This document shows positions 1 to 6,423 of a stretch of 11,037 bases of DNA, piece after piece (positions within the stretch are counted from its first letter, which is position 1; the number at the start of each line of letters is the position of its first letter). The DNA is from Sphingobacteriales bacterium. GTDB taxonomy: Bacteria; Bacteroidota; Bacteroidia; Chitinophagales; Chitinophagaceae. A model generated the notes under the pieces. The model worked only from the letters and a program-made list of their open reading frames with translations. It did no database searches and had not been told where the DNA came from. The DNA lies in assembly GCA_947463665.1 (NCBI GenBank), contig CANHUD010000054.1:1-11037 (forward strand), written 5' to 3'. The translations under genes were made by a program, and so were the position numbers.

Positions 1-279
1 CGTGCCGGTAACATCCGCGGGCAGCAGATCCGGCGTGAACTGGATTCTGCTGAATTTCGCCTGAATGGCCTGGGCAATGGTTTTGATCACCAGCGTTTTC
101 GCCAGCCCGGGTACCCCCTCCAGCAACACATGCCCGTTGCACAACAGGCCCGTCAAAAGCCGGTTGATCATCTGGGGCTGACCAACCACCATCTTCTGCA
201 CTTCCGATGTGATCCTGTCCAGAAAGCCGGAGGCCTTCGTGATCTGTTCCGATAAATCCGTTATTTGCTCGTTTGTCAT
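1..279 (-). CDS. MoxR-family AAA+ ATPase, N-terminal part (truncated by window edge)
   Basis: The first 93 residues are present; the rest lies beyond base 1. After an N-terminal helical stretch (about residues 1-30) comes the sequence VVGQPQMINRLL, then the Walker A loop GVPGLAKT at about residues 56-63, and then QFTPDLLPADVTGT. That order (VGQ, HVLLEGVPG-AKT, IQFTPDLLP-D-TG) is characteristic of MoxR ATPases, cytoplasmic chaperone-like ATPases that usually work with von Willebrand factor A proteins encoded nearby. Walker B and the sensor motifs fall outside the window. The ATG at 277-279 is chosen because it gives the usual MoxR N-terminus and lies 5 nt after the nadE stop, so the gene is probably co-transcribed with nadE. 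Family assignment is firm; the specific client is unknown. Confidence 0.9.
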   Translation of the reverse strand, partial: MTNEQITDLSEQITKASGFLDRITSEVQKMVVGQPQMINRLLTGLLCNGHVLLEGVPGLAKTLVIKTIAQAIQAKFSRIQFTPDLLPADVTGT

Positions 280-284
280 ACGCT

Positions 285-1988
285 TCAATAATTCGCTACT
301 ATGGGCAGTCGCCGGCCAACGCCAAAAGCTTTGGCACTGACGCGGATGATCGGACAAAACTGGTTCCGCTTGTACTCATTCCGGTTCACCATTTTAAGAA
401 TCCGGCTCACCAGCGCTTCGTCCAAACCCAGTGCTACCAGCTCTTTTACGCCTTTCCTCCGCTCGATGTACTGATACAGAACCGGATCCAGTACCTCGTA
501 TTCCGGCAGACTGTCGCTGTCTTTCTGCCCCGGCCTCAGCTCCGCTGATGGCGGCTTGGTGATTATATTCTCCGGTATCACCTCACCAAAACGGTTAATA
601 TACCGTGCCAGTGCAAACACCTGCGTTTTATACACATCACCCAGCACACTCAATCCTCCTGCCATATCCCCATAAAGCGTGCCATATCCGGTGGCCAGCT
701 CACTTTTATTGGATGTATTGAGCAGGATATACCCAAATTTGTTAGCCAGCGACATCAGCAGATTCCCTCTGCTCCGGCTCTGGATATTCTCCTCCGCCAG
801 CCCAAAAGGCAGATCACCAAACTGAGGCTTCAGCGCCTCCAGGAAAGCATCGTACACCCCTTTGATGGGGATGAGTTCAAACCGGTTCCCCAGGTTACGA
901 CTAAGCAGTTCTGCATCCGAAACAGAATGAGCACTGGAATACATAGAGGGCATCCCTACGGCCAGTACATGCTTCGGACCGAGCGCCTCACAGGCCAGTG
1001 CCAGCGTAACGGCACTGTCGATCCCGCCGCTGCTGCCCAGAATGGCTTCTGTAAAACCCATCTTGGAAAAATAATCCCGTATCCCCAGCAACAGTGCCTG
1101 ATGAATCTGGGCGATATTATCCGTTTTGGTTAGATACGGAAGAATGGCCGATGGATCGCTGACTTTACTCACCCGCATGTCTTTATCCAGATGCGCTGAT
1201 ACAGGTGCTGCTACAGCAGCATCGGCGCGAAGCTGCTCCGTATCGGCCAGCCAGTAATCTTCTTCAAAATAGCGCAGTTCCTTCACCAGCTGTCCGGATG
1301 CATCACATACCATGCTGCCTCCGTCAAACACAATTTCCGTCTGAGAACCCACCGCGTTGCAATAGATCATTGGCAGTTGGTATTTCCGGACATTCTGCCG
1401 GATCACTTCCTTGCGGTCTTCATCGTGATCATAATCAAACGGGGACGCAGATACATTGATCATCAGCGTGGGCTGTTGCGGCATTAGCTGGTCCATCGGA
1501 CAAATCCTGTACAATGGATTGTCGCCCAGATTCCAGATATCTTCACAGATCGTCAGGGCCAGTCGCTCCCCCCTGAATGGAATCACGTTCCATTCAAAGG
1601 CTGGTTCAAAATACCGGTACTCATCGAACACATCATAGGTAGGCAGCAGTGTTTTATGTACGATGGCTTTTACTTCATTTTCATACAGAAACCAGGCGGC
1701 ATTGAATAGATCCTTGCCCTCTTCCCGCGGATTCCGGTGCGGCGCACCTACGATCACCCCAATGGAATCTGCGTGCTGCCTGATTTCATCCACCACCGCA
1801 TAACACTGGTCGATGAAATCCTGAAATTCCATGAAATCCCTCGGTGGATATCCGCATACGCTCAATTCGGAAAACACCACCAGATCGGCCTTTTGCCGTT
1901 TGGCGGCATCGATCGCTTCGATCATTTTCCGCGTATTCTCCCTAAAATTTCCAATATGGTAATTTTGCTGGGCGATGTAAATCTTCAT
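285..1988 (-). CDS. nadE: Glutamine-dependent NAD+ synthetase
   Basis: The 567-residue enzyme amidates nicotinic acid adenine dinucleotide to NAD+, the last step of NAD synthesis, using ATP and glutamine. The N-terminal nitrilase-type glutaminase domain (about 1-265) shows the expected Glu-Lys-Cys triad: E41 in FSELSVCGYPP, K112 in HKTLLPTYDVFDE, and C148 in LTICEDIWN. The C-terminal synthetase domain carries the PP-loop LGSSGGIDSA (317-326), then LLNTSNKSELATGYGTLYGD (422-441), and ends in the RVSAKAFGVGRRLPIVANY tail typical of this family. Length is usual for the two-domain form. The ATG at 1986-1988 gives the standard MKIYIAQQNYHIGNF start. No Shine-Dalgarno sequence is obvious. A MoxR ATPase follows 5 nt downstream, and gldB diverges upstream. 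Because the glutaminase domain is present, the enzyme should use glutamine rather than only free ammonia. Confidence 0.97.
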   Translation of the reverse strand: MKIYIAQQNYHIGNFRENTRKMIEAIDAAKRQKADLVVFSELSVCGYPPRDFMEFQDFIDQCYAVVDEIRQHADSIGVIVGAPHRNPREEGKDLFNAAWFLYENEVKAIVHKTLLPTYDVFDEYRYFEPAFEWNVIPFRGERLALTICEDIWNLGDNPLYRICPMDQLMPQQPTLMINVSASPFDYDHDEDRKEVIRQNVRKYQLPMIYCNAVGSQTEIVFDGGSMVCDASGQLVKELRYFEEDYWLADTEQLRADAAVAAPVSAHLDKDMRVSKVSDPSAILPYLTKTDNIAQIHQALLLGIRDYFSKMGFTEAILGSSGGIDSAVTLALACEALGPKHVLAVGMPSMYSSAHSVSDAELLSRNLGNRFELIPIKGVYDAFLEALKPQFGDLPFGLAEENIQSRSRGNLLMSLANKFGYILLNTSNKSELATGYGTLYGDMAGGLSVLGDVYKTQVFALARYINRFGEVIPENIITKPPSAELRPGQKDSDSLPEYEVLDPVLYQYIERRKGVKELVALGLDEALVSRILKMVNRNEYKRNQFCPIIRVSAKAFGVGRRLPIVANY

Positions 1989-2039
1989 GGTGCGAAGTTC
2001 CTGAATTGTTTCTTAAAATGAATGGCCGATCCACCCTCT

Positions 2040-2069
2040 GTATACGCACACCGGTCATTTTGCGTATAC
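2040..2069. repeat. Perfect 9-bp inverted repeat in the nadE/gldB spacer
   Basis: GTATACGCA (2040-2048) and TGCGTATAC (2061-2069) are exact reverse complements separated by 12 bases. The right arm overlaps the proposed gldB -7 box. Each arm also contains the palindrome GTATAC. It could be a dimeric-regulator operator or an RNA hairpin near the gldB transcription start. The sequence match is certain; the function is inferred. Confidence 0.6.
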
Positions 2070-2072
2070 TTG
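2065..2072 (+). promoter_or_regulatory. Candidate -7 box of the gldB promoter
   Basis: TATACTTG matches the Bacteroidota -7 consensus TAnnTTTG with one mismatch and is followed by CAG, as are the boxes before icd and gpmI. It lies 17 nt upstream of the chosen gldB start. A clear TTG -33 box at normal spacing is not seen; TCTG at 2037-2040 is somewhat too far away. Confidence 0.45.
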
Positions 2073-2089
2073 CAGCCATATCCGACATC

Positions 2090-3124
2090 ATGAAATACAT
2101 TGCCCTGAGCGTATTGTTCGCTGCCCTGCTGTTTTCCTGCTCCACCCAACCGGCCAAACCGGATGTATCAGGGATCCCCATAAAACTGGATGTTCTGCGG
2201 TTCGACCAGGATCTGTTCCAGCTGGATACCACCGATATGCCTCGCGCCATGCAGGAACTTCAGCAGAAATATCCGGGTTTTCTCCGTGATTTTATGGACA
2301 ATATCCTAGGTGTTCCGGTGAACAGTCAGGAAGCTCCGCTGGTCCTCCAGAAATTTATAACCGATTTCCGACCCATTTACCGGCAGTCGCAACCGCTTTT
2401 TTCAGATATAAAAGGCCTTCAGGCCGATGTCCGCTCGCTCCTGCAACACATTCAGTTTTATTTCCCCGATTACGCCGCTCCTCAAAAAATGATCACATTC
2501 ATCGGACCCATGGATGCTTTTTACGAAACCTCTCTGGGCTGGTCGGGTGATATCATTACCACAGACGGACTTGGCATTGGTCTCCAGCTGCATCTGGGCA
2601 GTCAGCAGCCGCTCTATCAGGAAACGGATGGGCGCGGTTATCCGGCCTATATTTCCCGCCGTTTTGAGCCATCGTATATGGTGGTGAATTGTGCGCGGAA
2701 TATCATAGATGATCTGTATCCGGATTTCTCCAGAGAAAAAGCGCTGATCGATCAGATGATCGATAAAGGGAAACGTTTGTATGCGATCGATCGCCTGCTG
2801 CCTGAGGTGGCCGACACGCTGAAAATAGGCTATACCGCCGCCCAGCTGGCGGCCTGCGAAAAGAATGAAGCGCTGATCTGGACCTTCTTTCTGCAAAATC
2901 AGCTGCTCTTCGAAACGGATTTTCAAAAGATTAAACCCTATGTTACCGATGGTCCGAAAACACAGGAATTGGGAGATGATGCACCGGGTTTCATCGCCCT
3001 GTACATGGGCAAGAAAATCGTAGAGTCATTCATGGAGAAACACCCGGATGTAACCCTCCCGCAGCTCATGACCTACGATGCACGAAAATTATTTGAAGAA
3101 GCGAAGTATAAACCGGGAAGATAG
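2090..3124 (+). CDS. gldB: GldB-family gliding motility lipoprotein
   Basis: A 344-residue protein. The N-terminus MKYIALSVLFAALLFSC is a lipoprotein signal with a lipobox (LFSC) and the lipidated cysteine at residue 17, so it should be anchored to a membrane facing the periplasm. Segments typical of GldB include YPGFLRDFMDNIL, FITDFRPIYR, the central GLGIGLQLHLG, YPAYISRRFEPSYMVVNCARNIIDDLYP, and IGYTAAQLAACEKNEALIWTFFLQN. GldB is required for gliding in Flavobacterium and is widely conserved in Bacteroidota, including species not known to glide; its biochemical role is not settled. The frame stays open to an ATG at 2006, but the start at 2090 is preferred because it begins the signal peptide and follows a promoter-like box. 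A heptad-repeat hairpin begins 7 nt after the stop. GldC is not adjacent here. Confidence 0.9.
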   Translation: MKYIALSVLFAALLFSCSTQPAKPDVSGIPIKLDVLRFDQDLFQLDTTDMPRAMQELQQKYPGFLRDFMDNILGVPVNSQEAPLVLQKFITDFRPIYRQSQPLFSDIKGLQADVRSLLQHIQFYFPDYAAPQKMITFIGPMDAFYETSLGWSGDIITTDGLGIGLQLHLGSQQPLYQETDGRGYPAYISRRFEPSYMVVNCARNIIDDLYPDFSREKALIDQMIDKGKRLYAIDRLLPEVADTLKIGYTAAQLAACEKNEALIWTFFLQNQLLFETDFQKIKPYVTDGPKTQELGDDAPGFIALYMGKKIVESFMEKHPDVTLPQLMTYDARKLFEEAKYKPGR

Positions 3125-3130
3125 AATGGC

Positions 3131-3199
3131 GGTTAGAGATTAGAGGTTAGAGGTTGATCTCTAATCTCTAAACTCTAATCTCTAAACTCTAATCTCTAC
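3131..3199. repeat. Heptad-unit inverted repeat element, copy 1 (possible bidirectional terminator)
   Basis: The left arm has three 7-bp units (GGTTAGA, GATTAGA, GGTTAGA; 3131-3151), the centre is GTTGAT (3153-3158), and the right arm has about six CTCTAAW units (3159-3199). Pairing 3131-3152 with 3159-3180 gives a 22-position stem with one A-A mismatch and two G-U pairs around a 6-nt loop. The remaining 19 right-arm bases are unpaired extra units. The element fills the space between the convergent gldB and desaturase genes and touches the desaturase stop codon at 3199. There is no classical U-tract, so terminator function is an inference. Confidence 0.85.
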
Positions 3200-4269
3200 T
3201 ATGCTTTTCTTCCCAAATCCCGCATAATCCGGTAATGCGATACCACCGCATGCGCCATAGTGGGAAAATAATTATACCGGATGCCAAACTGCTCACATGT
3301 TTCCCGGACGATCCGGCTCAGTTCCGGATAATGAATATGACTGATCTTCGGGAAAAGATGATGTTCGATCTGGAAATTCAGTCCGCCCAGTAACCAGGTA
3401 GCCAGTTTGCTGTTGGCCGCAAAATCAGCGGTTGTCTTTACCTGGTGAACCGCCCATTCATTCTCAACCTTTACCGGCTCGATGCCTGCCACGGTAAATT
3501 CAGCATGTTCAACCACATGCGCCAGCTGGAACACAAGTGCCAGAATCAGCCCCAGCATAAAATGCATAACGGAAAAACCAATCAGCCACGACTGCCAGCC
3601 CAGTACCTGAATGGGGATAACTACATACAGTACTACGTAAACCGTCTTGCTCACCCAGAAGATGAGATGCTCCTTAAAATCCATCGGCTTCAGATCTGTG
3701 GTATACACTTTTTTGGAAAAGTATTTCTGGAAATCGGAAAACCACATCAGCAAAGAAGTGAACCCGTACAGGATGAACATATATACTCCCTGAAAACGAT
3801 GGATCGGCTTCCATTCCTGGGTCTTACACTCCCGCATGAACGGAAGATTGTTTATGTCATCATCCACCCCGTCGATATTCGTATACGTGTGGTGTACGAT
3901 GTTATGTTTCAGTTTCCAAAGAAACGCTGTTCCTCCTACCAGATTGAGCGTGAGGCCAAAAACCTCATTGACCCACTTACGGGAGGAAAAGCTGCCATGA
4001 TTGGCATCGTGCATGATATTGAATCCGATGAAAGCCATTCCGGAACCGAAAACCGCCGCCAGCAGCAGCCTTACCCAGCCGGCTATCGGGGCATATAAAA
4101 CGGTCAGGTATAAAATCACTGCGCTGGCCAGCAAAATGGCCGCTTTGCTGTAAAGCTTATAATTGCCCGTTTTCTTTAATTTGTTCTGAGCAAAATAATC
4201 GTCCACGGCAGACTTAAGGGCATTGAAAAATACTTTGTTGGAATTGTTAAAGGTGACTTTGTACTGCAT
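3199..4269 (-). CDS. Membrane fatty-acid (acyl) desaturase
   Basis: The 356-residue integral membrane di-iron enzyme inserts a double bond into an acyl chain, using oxygen and an electron donor. All three histidine boxes are present: HDANH (87-91), HNIVHH (122-127) and QIEHH (300-304). An additional HVVEH lies at 251-255. Hydrophobic segments at about 44-60, 66-86, 162-176, 205-224 and 229-250 fit the usual four-helix topology with cytoplasmic histidines. The third box with Gln in first position and the overall length fit the front-end/linoleoyl-CoA-type (delta-6-like) branch, but there is no fused cytochrome b5 domain, so the electron donor must be separate. Regioselectivity cannot be read from the sequence. 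The gene ends in tandem TAG TAG stops, the second within the heptad repeat. apaG lies 87 nt upstream on the same strand. Confidence 0.93.
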   Translation of the reverse strand: MQYKVTFNNSNKVFFNALKSAVDDYFAQNKLKKTGNYKLYSKAAILLASAVILYLTVLYAPIAGWVRLLLAAVFGSGMAFIGFNIMHDANHGSFSSRKWVNEVFGLTLNLVGGTAFLWKLKHNIVHHTYTNIDGVDDDINNLPFMRECKTQEWKPIHRFQGVYMFILYGFTSLLMWFSDFQKYFSKKVYTTDLKPMDFKEHLIFWVSKTVYVVLYVVIPIQVLGWQSWLIGFSVMHFMLGLILALVFQLAHVVEHAEFTVAGIEPVKVENEWAVHQVKTTADFAANSKLATWLLGGLNFQIEHHLFPKISHIHYPELSRIVRETCEQFGIRYNYFPTMAHAVVSHYRIMRDLGRKA

Positions 4270-4309
4270 CTCTTGAGAACACTAATGAAAAAATAAAAAA
4301 CTAAGGAGG

Positions 4310-4317
4310 TAAAGTTA
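4310..4317 (-). promoter_or_regulatory. Weak candidate -7 box for the desaturase gene
   Basis: On the minus strand this reads TAACTTTA, one base off TAnnTTTG, about 40 nt upstream of the desaturase start. No TTG -33 box is visible at suitable spacing, so this is only a suggestion. The desaturase could instead be read through from apaG. Confidence 0.25.
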
Positions 4318-4356
4318 GGGGAAGAAACCGAATAATCAGCCATAAACGGGCAGGGA

Positions 4357-4743
4357 TCAGTTCAATTTGAAGGGCACAACCATATCGAATAGAGGAATAT
4401 TGACTGTGAACTGCTTTTTGGCATGCATGTCTTCCATCATATAGGTGCCGTGCATCCTGCCCAGTTCGGATTTAAGATTGCAACCACTGATGTACTGGTA
4501 CTTTTCTCCAGCCTGAATCTGGGGCTGAACGCCCACCACACCCTCACCTTCCACTTCGCGGTGACTGGCATTGCTATCGAATATATGCCAGTGGCGACGT
4601 AATAATTTCACAGGAAAAGTATTCCTGTTCTCTATAGTGATTCTGTAGGCAAACATGAATTCATTGTTCAGAGGGTTGCTGTAGTCGGGCTGATAAAAGC
4701 TCTCTACACTTACTTTGACCCCCTCTGTAACCTTTGAAACCAT
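4357..4743 (-). CDS. apaG: ApaG domain protein (Co2+/Mg2+ efflux-associated)
   Basis: A 128-residue protein matching full-length ApaG, a small fibronectin-III-like beta-sandwich. Seen here are the family landmarks FAYRITIENRN (31-41), the VKLLRRHWHIFDSN segment (45-58), the GxGxxG loop GEGVVG (66-71), VQPQIQAGEKYQYISGCNL (72-90) and GRMHGTYMMED (95-105). In enterobacteria apaG mutants show cobalt sensitivity and altered Mg2+/Co2+ efflux, but the molecular function is unclear. The ATG at 4741-4743 gives the normal N-terminus. No partner such as apaH or rsmA is nearby. A perfect 8-bp inverted repeat lies 12-36 nt upstream of the start. Confidence 0.95.
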   Translation of the reverse strand: MVSKVTEGVKVSVESFYQPDYSNPLNNEFMFAYRITIENRNTFPVKLLRRHWHIFDSNASHREVEGEGVVGVQPQIQAGEKYQYISGCNLKSELGRMHGTYMMEDMHAKKQFTVNIPLFDMVVPFKLN

Positions 4744-4754
4744 ACCTGCCTTTC

Positions 4755-4779
4755 CGTTATTATGGATATTCTAATAACG
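4755..4779. repeat. Perfect 8-bp inverted repeat upstream of apaG
   Basis: CGTTATTA (4755-4762) and TAATAACG (4772-4779) are exact reverse complements with a 9-base spacer. The repeat is in the apaG/icd divergent spacer, 12 nt ahead of the apaG start codon. It could be an operator or a small leader hairpin. The repeat is AT-rich, so chance occurrence is possible. Confidence 0.5.
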
Positions 4780-4832
4780 TCTCGTTCTAAGAATTGTTCC
4801 CAATTTACCAGAATTAAACGGTGTGAACGGAG

Positions 4833-4840
4833 TATTTTTG
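4833..4840 (+). promoter_or_regulatory. Candidate -7 box of the icd promoter
   Basis: TATTTTTG is an exact match to the Bacteroidota -7 consensus TAnnTTTG and is followed by CAG. It lies 46 nt upstream of the icd ATG, which would give an A-rich leader of about 40 nt without a Shine-Dalgarno sequence. The -33 element is not convincing. Confidence 0.55.
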
Positions 4841-4886
4841 CAGTGTCCAACAGGAAAAGCATCTAAAAAAGTTAAATAACTGATAT

Positions 4887-6338
4887 ATGAACATCGCAGT
4901 GGCCAAAGGAGACGGAATCGGACCGGAGATTATGGAAGCGGTTCTGACTATTTTCAGAGAGGCGAGAGTGGACCTCTCGTACACATTTGTGGACATGGGG
5001 AAATGGGTGTTCGACAAAGGATATTCCAATGGAATGACACCGGAAGCCCAGCAGACCATCGAATCCCTGGGGATCCTGTTCAAAGGTCCGATGGAAACGC
5101 CCAAAGGGAAAGGGGTAAAAAGTGTGAACGTAACTGCCCGGAAAACATGGAATACCTATGCCAACAAACGCGTATTTCAGACGCTGCATGGTGTAGACAC
5201 AGTATTCAGCAAGGCTGGCATCCCCATTGATGTTACGGTTGTACGGGAAAATATTGAAGATACCTATGGAGGAATTGAACACATGCTCACCCATGATGTG
5301 GCACTCAGTCGCCGCTTCATCACCCGCCCGGGTAGTATGCAGGTAGTCCGCTACGCTTTTGAAATGGCCCGTAAAAAAAATGCCCGTCGCATTACCTGCG
5401 GTCATAAGGCCAACATTATGAAGATTACCGACGGACTTTTCCTGGAATGCTTCTACGAGGTAGCGAAAGACTATCCAGATCTGAAAGCAGATGATGTGAT
5501 CGTAGACGATCTTTGCATGAAGCTCGTAACCCGCCCGGATCTGTTCGATGTGGTGGTACTCACCAATCTGCAGGGTGATATCGTTTCTGATCTCTGTGCC
5601 GGTCTGGTAGGCGGTCTGGGTTTTGCGCCATCCGCCAATATCGGTGACCATATCTGCATCTTCGAAGCGGTTCATGGAACAGCTCCTGATATCACCGGGA
5701 AAAACATCGCCAACCCTACCGCCCTGCTGCTTAGTGGCCTTACTATGCTGCGCCATCTCGGCCTGATGGAAAGTGCTGCCATCATTGAGAATGCATTGCT
5801 CTATACCCTTGAGCAGGGTATCCGTACGGGTGATTTTGGCGATCGCAACAAACTAGCACTCAATACCACCGAATTCGCGCAGGCGATCATCAACAACTTC
5901 GGAAAAATACCTGAACACGGCTCCAAACCGATCCTACCCAATAAACCGATCACCCAAACGATCTTCAAACTGGAAAAGAATCCGCTCATCATCAGTAAAG
6001 AAATGGAAGATGAAGCAATCGTGGGTGTGGATATGTTTATCGAAAGTGCTGAACAACCCAACGATGTGGCAGAAAAATGCCTGAAACATACACTGGATCT
6101 CTTCAAACTGGTCACCATCAGCAACCGCGGAACCCAGGTATGGCCTAAAGGATCCATCTTCACCAACGTGGTTAACCAATACCGCTGCCGCTTTGAAAGT
6201 GTAGGCGAAATTCCCCTCAGCCAGGTGGATATAATCGAACTCTACAAACGCCTGTCGGCTGATTTTAAAATATGTTCCACCGAACTGCTGAATATGTGGG
6301 GTGGAAAAAAAGCGTATTCACTGGCACAAGGACAGTAA
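4887..6338 (+). CDS. icd: Isocitrate dehydrogenase, long form with C-terminal extension; cofactor loop looks NAD-type
   Basis: The 483-residue enzyme oxidatively decarboxylates isocitrate to 2-oxoglutarate in the TCA cycle. Substrate-binding residues are visible: S79, N81 and R85 in SVNVTAR, R95, and R120 in RENIEDTYGG, with catalytic Y127 and K179. Metal-binding aspartates are in the D231/D235 region (LQGDIVSDL). The cofactor loop reads HGTAPDITGKNIANP (263-277). Residues 340-483 form a C-terminal extension like that of the Thermus/Rickettsia-type enzymes, making it longer than the E. coli enzyme. At the loop positions equivalent to E. coli K344, Y345 and V351 it has D268, I269 and A275, which is the NAD-specific pattern. 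Databases may label such proteins NADP-dependent; I predict NAD+ preference. The ATG at 4887 has an A-rich upstream region. A heptad-repeat hairpin starts directly after the stop. Confidence 0.95.
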   Translation: MNIAVAKGDGIGPEIMEAVLTIFREARVDLSYTFVDMGKWVFDKGYSNGMTPEAQQTIESLGILFKGPMETPKGKGVKSVNVTARKTWNTYANKRVFQTLHGVDTVFSKAGIPIDVTVVRENIEDTYGGIEHMLTHDVALSRRFITRPGSMQVVRYAFEMARKKNARRITCGHKANIMKITDGLFLECFYEVAKDYPDLKADDVIVDDLCMKLVTRPDLFDVVVLTNLQGDIVSDLCAGLVGGLGFAPSANIGDHICIFEAVHGTAPDITGKNIANPTALLLSGLTMLRHLGLMESAAIIENALLYTLEQGIRTGDFGDRNKLALNTTEFAQAIINNFGKIPEHGSKPILPNKPITQTIFKLEKNPLIISKEMEDEAIVGVDMFIESAEQPNDVAEKCLKHTLDLFKLVTISNRGTQVWPKGSIFTNVVNQYRCRFESVGEIPLSQVDIIELYKRLSADFKICSTELLNMWGGKKAYSLAQGQ

Positions 6339-6421
6339 ATTGGAGGTTAGAGGGTAGAGGTTAGAGGTTAATCTCTAGCCTCTAATCTCTAATCTCTAAT
6401 CTCTAACCTCTAATCTCTATC
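6339..6421. repeat. Heptad-unit inverted repeat element, copy 2
   Basis: It has the same architecture as the element at 3131-3199. Left-arm units are GGTTAGA, GGGTAGA and GGTTAGA (6345-6365), the centre is GTTAAT (6367-6372), and there are seven CTCTAAY-like right-arm units (6373-6421). Pairing 6339-6366 with 6373-6400 gives a 28-position stem with one mismatch and several G-U pairs. About 21 bases of right arm are left unpaired, running up to 2 nt before the nadC start codon. It fills almost all of the icd-nadC gap. It may attenuate or terminate icd transcription, or process the mRNA; this is inferred. Confidence 0.87.
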
Positions 6422-6423
6422 AT

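Noticed and set aside
2006..2089. Upstream extension of the gldB frame to an earlier ATG
   Set aside because: The extension would place 28 residues before a lipoprotein signal peptide, and the likely promoter lies inside it, so the start at 2090 is better.
3131..3199. CRISPR-like interpretation of the heptad repeats
   Set aside because: Units are contiguous 7-mers with no spacers, and no cas genes are present.
4304..4310. Shine-Dalgarno-like AAGGAGGT on the plus strand
   Set aside because: No plus-strand start codon or coding frame follows; it lies in the noncoding strand upstream of the minus-strand desaturase gene.
4872..5756. Long open frame of about 294 codons antisense to icd
   Set aside because: It lies opposite a clearly conserved dehydrogenase, its product has no recognisable domain, and codon constraint of icd explains the openness.
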